Of a DNA stretch of 64,000 nucleotides, positions 57,716-64,000 are shown in pieces. How positions within the stretch are numbered: position 1 is the first letter of the stretch; each line of letters starts with the position of its first letter. Both the position numbers and the translations under genes were made by a program. The stretch is from Flavimobilis massiliensis (GTDB lineage: Bacteria; Actinomycetota; Actinomycetes; Actinomycetales; Cellulomonadaceae). The stretch covers positions 2,418,001 to 2,482,000 of the forward strand of contig NZ_LT964979.1 of the NCBI RefSeq assembly GCF_900240335.1, read 5' to 3'. The notes under the pieces are model-generated. The model worked only from the letters and a program-made list of their open reading frames with translations, was not told the origin of the DNA and did not search any database.

Positions 57716-59200
57716 ATGTCCCGCCAGTCCCGGATCCCCAGGTCCGCGTCCGCGCTCCTCGCGTCGGCGCTCGTCCTCGGGCTCGCCGCTCCCGCCGCGC
57801 TCGCGGAGCCGGGTGACGACGACGTCGCGTCGGCGCGCGCGAACGAGGCCGCCGTCGCCGGCTCCGTCGCAGCGATCGAGGTCGAGCTCGCTCGCCTCAG
57901 TACCGTCGCCGACGAGGCATGGGCGCGGTCCGCGACCGCGGGTGAGCGCTACCTCACGGCGCAGGTTGCGCTCGAGGAGGCCCAGGCCGCGGCCGCCGCC
58001 GCGGACGCGAAACTCGCCGACGCCCTCACGACCATGGAGGCCTCTCGCAAGGTCCTCGCCGGCATCGCGCTCGAGCGCTACCGCTCGGGCGGCTCGATCC
58101 AGACCCTCGAGGCCGTCCTCACGGCCGACGGCATCACCGACGTCGTCCGCCGCACCTCGTCGCTGCGGACCGTCGGCTCCGCCGCCGACGCGGCCGTGCA
58201 GCAGTTCCGGGCCGACGCCCTCGTCGCCGACGTCCTGCGGACGGACGCCGCGAACGCCCTCACGGCCGCGCAGGATGCGGCGACGGAGGCCGAGAAGGCG
58301 CGGGCGGAGACAGACCGCCTCACCCAGGCGGCCCAGGCCGCGGCCGATTCTGCGACGGCGCGCCGCGACACGCTCATCACCCAGCTCGCCGCTGCCCGCA
58401 GCACGACCGTCGAGGCCGAGCGCGCACGCCAGGACCGCATCGACCGGGACCGCGAGCAGCAGCGCGAGGAACGGGCCGAGGCGGAGCGCGAGCCGTCGAA
58501 CCCGCCGACCGCCCGCCCCACGCCGACGACCCCGCCGACGACGCCGACGCAGGAGCCGACGACCGAGCCGACGCGCGAGCCGACCCCGACCCGGGAACCG
58601 ACGACCGAGCCGACCCGCGAGCCGACCCCGACCCGGGAACCGGCGACCGAGCCGACCCGCGAGCCGACGCCGACCCCGACCCCGACGCGCACGCCTGCAC
58701 CGACCCCGACCCCGACGCGCACGCCCGCACCGACGCCCACGCCGACGCGTACTCCCGCGCCGACGCCCGAGCCGACGACGCCGCCCACGACCGAGGCCCC
58801 GGGCCTCGGCACCGGCACCGCGGTCGGCAGCGCCGCCCAGGGCCGCGAGGCCGTCGCGTGGGCGCGCACTCAGATCGGCAAGATGTACGGCTGGGGCACG
58901 ACGGGCCCCAACACGTACGACTGCTCGGGGCTCACGATGCGCGCCTGGGAGGCCGCAGGCGTCGGCATCACCCGGACGAGCCGGTCGCAGTACGTGCGCG
59001 TCAAGAAGATCCGGTACGCCGACATGCGCCCGGGCGACCTCATCTTCTGGGCGAACAACACCTCGGACCCGAACACGATCCGCCACGTCGCGATGTACAC
59101 GGGCGGCGGCATGATGATCGAGGCCGCGCGCCCAGGCGTCCCGGTCCGAGAGGTCCCGGTCCGCTACGCGGAGACCATGGCCTACGCGGGACGTCCCTGA
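57716..59200 (+). CDS. Secreted NlpC/P60 peptidoglycan endopeptidase
   Basis: A 494-residue exported protein. A signal peptide (SALLASALVLGLAAPAALA) is followed by a long coiled-coil region (about 40-255, rich in AEAEKARAETD-type heptads), a Thr/Pro linker with repeated EPTREPTPTR units, and a C-terminal NlpC/P60 domain: catalytic Cys in NTYDCSGLTMRAW, His in TIRHVAMYTG. It cleaves cell-wall peptides in the way of RipA/RipC, probably during cell separation. ATG after ACGGAGG. Confidence 0.93.
   Translation: MSRQSRIPRSASALLASALVLGLAAPAALAEPGDDDVASARANEAAVAGSVAAIEVELARLSTVADEAWARSATAGERYLTAQVALEEAQAAAAAADAKLADALTTMEASRKVLAGIALERYRSGGSIQTLEAVLTADGITDVVRRTSSLRTVGSAADAAVQQFRADALVADVLRTDAANALTAAQDAATEAEKARAETDRLTQAAQAAADSATARRDTLITQLAAARSTTVEAERARQDRIDRDREQQREERAEAEREPSNPPTARPTPTTPPTTPTQEPTTEPTREPTPTREPTTEPTREPTPTREPATEPTREPTPTPTPTRTPAPTPTPTRTPAPTPTPTRTPAPTPEPTTPPTTEAPGLGTGTAVGSAAQGREAVAWARTQIGKMYGWGTTGPNTYDCSGLTMRAWEAAGVGITRTSRSQYVRVKKIRYADMRPGDLIFWANNTSDPNTIRHVAMYTGGGMMIEAARPGVPVREVPVRYAETMAYAGRP
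58550..58790 (+). repeat. Thr-Pro linker repeats of the NlpC/P60 gene
   Basis: Two repeat types follow each other: about 42 bases giving EPTTEPTREPTPTR (three copies), then about 36 bases giving TPTPTRTPAP (three copies). Slippage could vary the linker length. Confidence 0.8.
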
Positions 59201-59215
59201 CAGCCCTCGCCTCGG

Positions 59216-59269
59216 CGCACGCGAACGGGCGGCCGGCTGCGGAAGCAGCCGGCCGCCCGTTCGCGTGCG
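59216..59269. terminator. 25-bp-arm bidirectional terminator
   Basis: A perfect stem: the 5' arm at 59216-59240 includes GAACGGGCGGCCGGCTGC, the loop is GGAA, and the complement runs 59245-59269. It serves the convergent NlpC/P60 and ppa genes. Confidence 0.92.
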
Positions 59270-59279
59270 GGGGGACGCG

Positions 59280-59774
59280 TCAGTGCGCGTAACCCGAGTC
59301 GATCGCGCGCTGGCGCGACCGCTCGATCTCGGCCTCGGCCTCGGCGCGACCCACCCAGTGGGCGCCCTCGACCGACTTGCCGGGCTCGAGGTCCTTGTAG
59401 ACCTCGAAGAAGTGCTGAATCTCGAGCCGGTGGTAGTCGGACACGTCGTCGATGTCCTGACGCCAGGCGGCGCGCTGGTCGCCCGTCGGGACGCACAGCA
59501 CCTTGTCGTCGCCGCCAGCCTCATCGCGCATGCGGAACATGCCGAGCGCCCGGCACCTGATGAGGCAGCCCGGGAACGTCGGCTCCTCGAGGAGCACGAG
59601 CGCGTCGAGCGGGTCGCCGTCCTCACCGAGGGTGCCCTCGATGAAGCCGTAGTCGTCGGGGTAGCGCGTCGAGGTGAAGAGCATCCTGTCGAGACGGATG
59701 CGACCGGTGTGGTGGTCGACCTCGTACTTGTTGCGCTGACCCTTGGGGATCTCGATCGTGACGTCGAACTCCAC
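59280..59774 (-). CDS. ppa: Inorganic pyrophosphatase
   Basis: A 164-residue family I enzyme that hydrolyses PPi to phosphate in the cytoplasm. Family residues are in place: EIPKGQRNKYEVD, DYGFIEGTLGEDGDPLDALVL, and the C-terminal KDLEPGK. The GTG at 59774 has GGAGG ahead and gives the usual length; longer in-frame openings do not. 59775-60012 holds promoters for ppa and dacB but no clear operator. Confidence 0.95.
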   Translation of the reverse strand: MEFDVTIEIPKGQRNKYEVDHHTGRIRLDRMLFTSTRYPDDYGFIEGTLGEDGDPLDALVLLEEPTFPGCLIRCRALGMFRMRDEAGGDDKVLCVPTGDQRAAWRQDIDDVSDYHRLEIQHFFEVYKDLEPGKSVEGAHWVGRAEAEAEIERSRQRAIDSGYAH

Positions 59775-60012
59775 TGCTCTTCCTCCAGACACGGGCGGCC
59801 GTCGCCGTCCCGAGCACCTCTCGTCGTTCGTCCCGCGGGGCACGGGCGCGGGCCCGTGAGCCTTGGTGGCGTAGTCGTGCCAGGTGACGGTTCACGCCGC
59901 GTCCACCGTACGGGCACGGGGCACGCTGCTCGGTCGCCGTCGTCCTGCGGGTCCAGTGTGACGTACACGGAGGCTAAGGTGTGAACCGCGACCGAGGTGC
60001 GGGAGGAACGTC

Positions 60013-61425
60013 ATGGGTCTGGCGGCACGAGTAGCAGCTGCGACGACGACGTTCGCGCTGCTCGCCGGCGGCGGGTATCTCGTCGCCGACACGTACGACG
60101 TCGTCCCCGGTTTTCTCACGAACGCGCCGGTCGCGCCGCCTCCGGCGCCGTTCCCGACGGCCCCCGGCGCGACGACGGGGCCCGCGCTCACGTCCGGGCT
60201 GGCGACGCTCCCGACGGACGCGCCTGTGCCGTCCGCCACATCGGTCGAGAAGTTCGTCGCCGAGCTCGTCGACGAGGAGAAGTACGTCGGCAAGCGCGTC
60301 GGCGTGCTCGTGACGGACGCGGCGACCGGGCAGGGCATCGCAGGGCGCGCGGCGACGACGGACTTCGTGCCGGCGTCGACGGCGAAGCTCCTCACGGCCG
60401 CCGCGGGCCTCTCGCGGGTCGGCCCCGACAGGACGCTCGACACGACGGCGCTCCTCGCGGGATCGACCGTGACGCTCGTCGGCGGCGGCGACATGATGCT
60501 CGCGGCAGGAGCGGGCGACCCGGCGAAGGTCAACGGCCGTGCCGGTCTCGCGGACCTCGCCGCCCAGGTCGCGGACGCCGTCACGGCGGCGGGCCTCGAC
60601 TCCGTGACGGTGCGTGTCGACGACTCGCTCTTCACGGGGCCGTCCGTCGCGCCGTCGTGGGACCCCAAGAGCGTCGAGGCTGGCTATGCCGCCCCCGTCA
60701 CCGCGATCGCGGTCGACGTCGCCCGCCGCACGGACGACACGTACGCGCAGCGCCACCCGGACCCGTCGCTCGCTGCCGCGCGAGACTTCGTGCGCGCCCT
60801 CGAGGAGGCCGGCGTCACGGTGACGGGCACGGCTGCGCGCGGGAACCCGGCGGAGGGCGCTGCCGAGGTCGGCCGCGTCTCGTCCGCACCCCTGTCGGAG
60901 GTCGTCGGGTACTTCCTGCAGACGTCGGACAACACGATCACCGAGGTCGTCGGCCGGATTGTCGCGATCGAGACGGGCCTGTCTGGCTCCGTCCAGGGTG
61001 CGACGGCGGCGGTGCTCGACGCGATCGGCGCGCTCGGCGTCGACCTCACGGGCGCGAAGCTCGCGGACTGCTCGGGCCTCGGCGACGGTTCGCGGCTCTC
61101 GCCGCGCCTGCTCAACGAGCTTCTGCTGCGCATGGTCGACCCCGGGATGCCCGCGCTGCGCGAGGCGGCGCTCCAGATGCCGCTCGCGGGGGTCTCGGGG
61201 ACGCTCCACGAGCGGTTCACGACGTCGGACGCGCGCGGCAGGGTGCGGGCGAAGACGGGCTCGCTCCCGAACGTCTCCGGTCTTGCGGGCACGGTCGTCA
61301 CGGCCGACGGCCGCCTGCTCGTGTTCGCGGTGCTCGTCGACGACTTCCCCGACGGCAACGCGTGGAACGCGCGCGCGACGATCGACAAGCTCGTGACGCG
61401 CCTCGCGGCGTGCGGGTGCGGATGA
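60013..61425 (+). CDS. dacB: D-alanyl-D-alanine carboxypeptidase/endopeptidase (PBP4 type)
   Basis: A 470-residue penicillin-binding protein with a signal peptide or anchor (FALLAGGGYLVADTY). Active-site motifs: STAK (S122, K125), SDN (S305-N307) and KTG (K414). It trims peptidoglycan cross-links. ATG 60013 follows GGGAGGAA; a TAAGGT box lies about 40 bases upstream. Its stop overlaps the start of the DUF2342 gene, beginning a dacB-DUF2342-tilS chain linked by ATGA overlaps. Confidence 0.95.
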   Translation: MGLAARVAAATTTFALLAGGGYLVADTYDVVPGFLTNAPVAPPPAPFPTAPGATTGPALTSGLATLPTDAPVPSATSVEKFVAELVDEEKYVGKRVGVLVTDAATGQGIAGRAATTDFVPASTAKLLTAAAGLSRVGPDRTLDTTALLAGSTVTLVGGGDMMLAAGAGDPAKVNGRAGLADLAAQVADAVTAAGLDSVTVRVDDSLFTGPSVAPSWDPKSVEAGYAAPVTAIAVDVARRTDDTYAQRHPDPSLAAARDFVRALEEAGVTVTGTAARGNPAEGAAEVGRVSSAPLSEVVGYFLQTSDNTITEVVGRIVAIETGLSGSVQGATAAVLDAIGALGVDLTGAKLADCSGLGDGSRLSPRLLNELLLRMVDPGMPALREAALQMPLAGVSGTLHERFTTSDARGRVRAKTGSLPNVSGLAGTVVTADGRLLVFAVLVDDFPDGNAWNARATIDKLVTRLAACGCG

Positions 61426-62543
61426 CGTCCGAGCGCCGCCCGAGCCCTGACCTGCGGGCCGCCGTCGACTGGGACGCGGCCCGGGGGCTCGGTGCGCTGC
61501 TCGCTCCGGCGGGCCCTGTCGACGAGCGCGGGGTGCTCGTCGCGCACGTTGAGGGGCTGCGGCGCGCGGCGTCGCTTGCGGTGCCGCACGTCCTCGACGT
61601 CACGGCGATGTCCCCGGCCGACGGGCGTGACGTCGTCGACGACCCGGGCCTGCTCTCGCGGGTGCACGTCGTCGACCGTGCGTCGTGGGTGCGGGCCGCG
61701 TCGCAGGGCATGGAGGTGCTCCTCGGCGGCACGGCTCCCGCACCCGCGGAAGGCTCCGGGACGCGTGCGCCCGGCGTCGTCGTGCAGGCTGCGGGTGCGG
61801 CCGAGGTCGGCGCGGCGCTCGCCCTCGTCTCGACGCGGGTCCTCGGCCAGTTCGACCCGTACGTCGCGCGGCCCGGGGACCCGGGCCGGCTGCTGCTCGT
61901 CGCGCCGAACGTCTTGCGGGTGGGCCGTGCGCTCGACGCGCGGCCGGACCCGTTCGCGCTGTGGGTTGCGCTCCACGAGCAGACGCACGCCCTGCAGTTC
62001 GCGGCCGCGCCGTGGCTTGCGGGCCATCTGCGGGGACGGGTCGCGGCGCTGCTCGACGACGTCGTCGGGTCTGGCGCGGAGCTCGGCCGCGGCGGTCCGG
62101 GCCGACGTGCGCGGGCGTGGGCGTCGACCCTCGGGCGGGTCGTGCGCGCCCCGGCGGGCACGTCGCTCGGCACTCGTCTGCTGTCGCCGTCGCAGCGCGC
62201 GACGATGGCGGAGATCGCCGCGGTGATGTCGCTCCTCGAGGGGCATGCCGACGTCATGATGGACCGCGTCGGGGAGAACGTCGTCCCGGGTGTCGGGCGG
62301 ATCCGGGCGTCGTTCGACGCGCGGCGCTCGCAGCGCGGCGGGGCCGTCGACACGGTGCTCCGCAAGGTGCTCGGCCTCGACGAGAAGCTTGCGCAATACA
62401 CCGACGGCGCGGCGTTCGTGCGGGGAGCGATGATCCGCGTCGGGCGTCGCCGCCTCAACGCGGTGTGGGACGGTCCCGAGAACCTTCCGACGTCGCGCGA
62501 GCTCGCTGATCCCGCCGCGTGGGTGCGGCGCGTCCACGGATGA
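61422..62543 (+). CDS. Zinc-dependent metalloprotease (DUF2342)
   Basis: A 373-residue protein with the metal motif HEQTH at residues 185-189 (WVALHEQTHALQF), typical of DUF2342 proteins, once listed as F420-biosynthesis associated. Substrate unknown. A third ligand may lie in SLLEGHADVMMD. It starts inside the dacB stop and ends inside the tilS start, as in most actinobacteria, so it belongs to this housekeeping cluster. Confidence 0.87.
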   Translation: MTSERRPSPDLRAAVDWDAARGLGALLAPAGPVDERGVLVAHVEGLRRAASLAVPHVLDVTAMSPADGRDVVDDPGLLSRVHVVDRASWVRAASQGMEVLLGGTAPAPAEGSGTRAPGVVVQAAGAAEVGAALALVSTRVLGQFDPYVARPGDPGRLLLVAPNVLRVGRALDARPDPFALWVALHEQTHALQFAAAPWLAGHLRGRVAALLDDVVGSGAELGRGGPGRRARAWASTLGRVVRAPAGTSLGTRLLSPSQRATMAEIAAVMSLLEGHADVMMDRVGENVVPGVGRIRASFDARRSQRGGAVDTVLRKVLGLDEKLAQYTDGAAFVRGAMIRVGRRRLNAVWDGPENLPTSRELADPAAWVRRVHG

Positions 62544-63715
62544 GCCTGCCGACCCCGCACACCGTCGCGGGGCGCCGGGCGGTGCGGGAGGCGCTCGCCG
62601 ACCTGCCGGGCGCGGCGCCCGTGGTCGTCGGGTGCTCGGGCGGTCCGGACTCGCTCGCGCTCGTCGCGTGCGTCGCGGCGGAGCTCGGGCTGCGGCCCAT
62701 GTCCGGCCGCGCCGCGGCGTCCGTGCCCGACGGTCCCGTGCCTGACGCTGCCGTGCCCGACGGTCCCGTGGCCGATGTCCTCCCGCCCCGCCCGCGCGGC
62801 GACCGGACCGCGGGCCGCACCGTGCGCGTCGTCGTCGTCGACCACGGCCTGCAGCCGGGCAGCGACGCCGTCGCGGAGCGTGCCGCGGCGATGTGCCGGG
62901 CGCTCGGGCTGACGACCGACGTCGTCCGGGTCGTCGTCGACGCGCCCGGCGGGCCCGAGGCGGCCGCGCGGACCGCGCGGCACGCGGCGCTCGAGCGTGC
63001 GCTCGACGCGCTGCCGGGCGGGGCAGACGGCGCGATCCTCCTCGGGCACACGCTCGACGACCAGGCCGAGGGCGTGCTCCTCGGGCTCGCGCGCGGCGCG
63101 GGTGCTCGCTCCCTCGCGGGCATGCGGCCCGTGCGCGGACGCGTGCGCCGCCCCTTCCTCGGCCTCGGGCGTGCCGTGACCGTCGGCGTGTGCGCCGAGC
63201 AGGGGCTCGAGCCGTGGCACGACCCGACGAACACCCCCGCGCCCGACGACGACGCTGCACCGCGACGCTCGGCCCTGCGTGCGCGGGTCCTGCCGCTGCT
63301 CACGGACGTGCTCGGGCCGGGTGTCGTGCCGGCGCTCGCCCGGACGGCGGAGCAGCTCCGGGAGGACGACGACGCGCTCGCGTCGTACGCCGCCCGGCTG
63401 CTCGCCGACGCTGCCGTCGTGACCTTCGTCGCCGACGGCTCCGAGCGCGCGGCGACCGGGACGTCGGGCGTTCCTGCTGCTGCGAGCCTCGACTGCGCGG
63501 CGCTCGCGGCCGCACCCGTGGCCGTGAGGCGCCGCGCGCTGCGCGCGTGGGCCGTCGCCGTCGGGGCGAGCGACGGCGCGCTCGCCCGCACCCACGTCCT
63601 CGCGCTCGACGCCCTCGTCGTCGCGTGGCGAGGGCAAGGGCCCGTCCCGCTCCCCGGACGGGTCACCGTCCGTCGCAGGTGTGGCACGCTTGAGGGACAC
63701 CGTCCCGCACCCTGA
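62540..63715 (+). CDS. tilS: tRNA(Ile)-lysidine synthase
   Basis: A 391-residue ligase that converts C34 of tRNA-Ile(CAT) to lysidine. The ATP-pyrophosphatase loop CSGGPDSLAL is at residues 32-41, then VVVVDHGLQPGSDAVAERAAAMC and LLGHTLDDQAEGVLLGLARG. Between the P-loop and DHGLQ an insertion of PDGPV-PDAAV-PDGPV repeats (62726-62770) lengthens the loop. The start ATG overlaps the preceding stop. Next gene after 12 bases. Confidence 0.95.
   Translation: MSLPTPHTVAGRRAVREALADLPGAAPVVVGCSGGPDSLALVACVAAELGLRPMSGRAAASVPDGPVPDAAVPDGPVADVLPPRPRGDRTAGRTVRVVVVDHGLQPGSDAVAERAAAMCRALGLTTDVVRVVVDAPGGPEAAARTARHAALERALDALPGGADGAILLGHTLDDQAEGVLLGLARGAGARSLAGMRPVRGRVRRPFLGLGRAVTVGVCAEQGLEPWHDPTNTPAPDDDAAPRRSALRARVLPLLTDVLGPGVVPALARTAEQLREDDDALASYAARLLADAAVVTFVADGSERAATGTSGVPAAASLDCAALAAAPVAVRRRALRAWAVAVGASDGALARTHVLALDALVVAWRGQGPVPLPGRVTVRRRCGTLEGHRPAP
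62726..62770 (+). repeat. 15-bp in-frame minisatellite in tilS
   Basis: Three units (CCCGACGGTCCCGTG, CCTGACGCTGCCGTG, CCCGACGGTCCCGTG) encode PDGPV, PDAAV, PDGPV. The same unit type occurs in the methyltransferase gene at 20772. Confidence 0.8.
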
Positions 63716-63727
63716 GGAGCCCTTTCG

Positions 63728-64000
63728 TGGACCTGTCCGACATCGGTAACGACATCGATCACGTTCTGCTGACCGAGGAGCAGATCGGCGCCCGTCTCGA
63801 CGAGATGGCCGCGCAGATCGACGCGGACTACGCGGGCAAGGACCTCCTGCTCGTCGGCGTCCTCAAGGGTGCGGTCATGGTGATGGCCGACCTCTCCCGC
63901 CGCCTGCACACGGCCGCGACGATGGACTGGATGGCGGTGTCGTCCTACGGCTCCGGCACGAAGTCGTCGGGCGTCGTCCGGATCCTCAAGGACCTCGACA
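63728..64000 (+). CDS. hpt: Hypoxanthine phosphoribosyltransferase (partial)
   Basis: The first 91 codons of hpt before the window ends. DIDHVLLTEEQIGARLDEMAA and LLLVGVLKGAVMVMADLSRRL (the PPi loop) are typical, then MDWMAVSSYGSGTKSSGVVRI, with the flexible Ser-Tyr loop. The enzyme salvages hypoxanthine and guanine. GTG start with GAGGAG upstream. In actinobacteria ftsH usually follows. Confidence 0.93.

Noticed and set aside
60684..63260. 858-codon minus-strand open frame over dacB, DUF2342 and tilS
   Set aside because: Arg-rich shadow frame opposite three known genes.

Overview
The window is high-GC actinobacterial DNA. Most genes show strong G/C at third codon positions, many GTG starts, ATGA/GTGA stop-start overlaps and TAnnnT boxes 6-7 bases before leaderless start codons. 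Gene content (topA, tmk-holB, hppA of the K+-independent type, ppa-dacB-DUF2342-tilS-hpt, a SAM-IV riboswitch, an Rv3722c-type aspartate aminotransferase) fits the Micrococcales. A motile Cellulomonas-like genus is likely; this assignment is inference.

Layout. 1-1964: lower-GC operon of membrane proteins, left end cut. 1954-4425 (-): MrfA/Lhr-type helicase. 4478-5988: strong promoter, SAM-IV riboswitch, Cys-rich leader peptide, LLM-type flavin oxidoreductase. 6137-9303: chemoreceptor and MFS transporter. 9495-10597: PadR regulator and membrane partner. 10775-12055: aspartate aminotransferase. 12147-16762 (-): two tandem paralogous ECF sigma modules, each coupled to a one-TM protein with an ectodomain of repeated two-Cys units. 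16999-19299: H+-pyrophosphatase. 19438-24012: proline-rich membrane protein, methyltransferase, EEP-family phosphoesterase, PAP2 phosphatase. 24178-27003: topA. 27004-28779: palindromes and a 30-bp tandem array around a DUF559/AbiEi-like gene. 28780-32207 (-): MacB/FtsX-like ABC exporter. 32380-35302: oxidoreductase, tmk, holB. 35350-37777: ArsR-type autoregulated operon with a 37-aa ORF and an MFS pump. 38108-39697: lipoprotein hydrolase. 39792-39864: tRNA-Thr(CGT). 39951-42299: NimT/CynX-type transporter and tandem USP. 42510-44330: third sigma/membrane-protein module, interrupted by sequencing adapter. 44406-50329: small genes, OsmC, a 992-aa FAD/Fe-S oxidoreductase, a repeat-containing protein. 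50405-54388: hydrolase, quinone reductase, 36-aa protein, DinB-like protein, membrane protein. 54431-57526 (-): tandem hairpins, metX, metY, leader peptide. 57716-end: NlpC/P60 protein, ppa, dacB, DUF2342 protease, tilS, hpt (cut by the window end).

Themes. Sulfur control appears twice: SAM-IV plus a Cys-rich leader at 4.5 kb, and a leaderless 7-codon Cys leader before metY-metX at 57.5 kb. Three sigma/membrane-protein pairs suggest envelope sensing; two carry an apparently expandable repeat ectodomain. Operon ends are marked by long palindromes of several families.

Assembly caveats. Three single Ns (19952, 43048, 54429) mark joins. The one at 43048 follows Nextera adapter and index sequence inside a sigma gene. 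The one at 54429 ends a perfect 86-bp inverted copy of 52526-52611, so the C-terminus of the 53372 gene is suspect.
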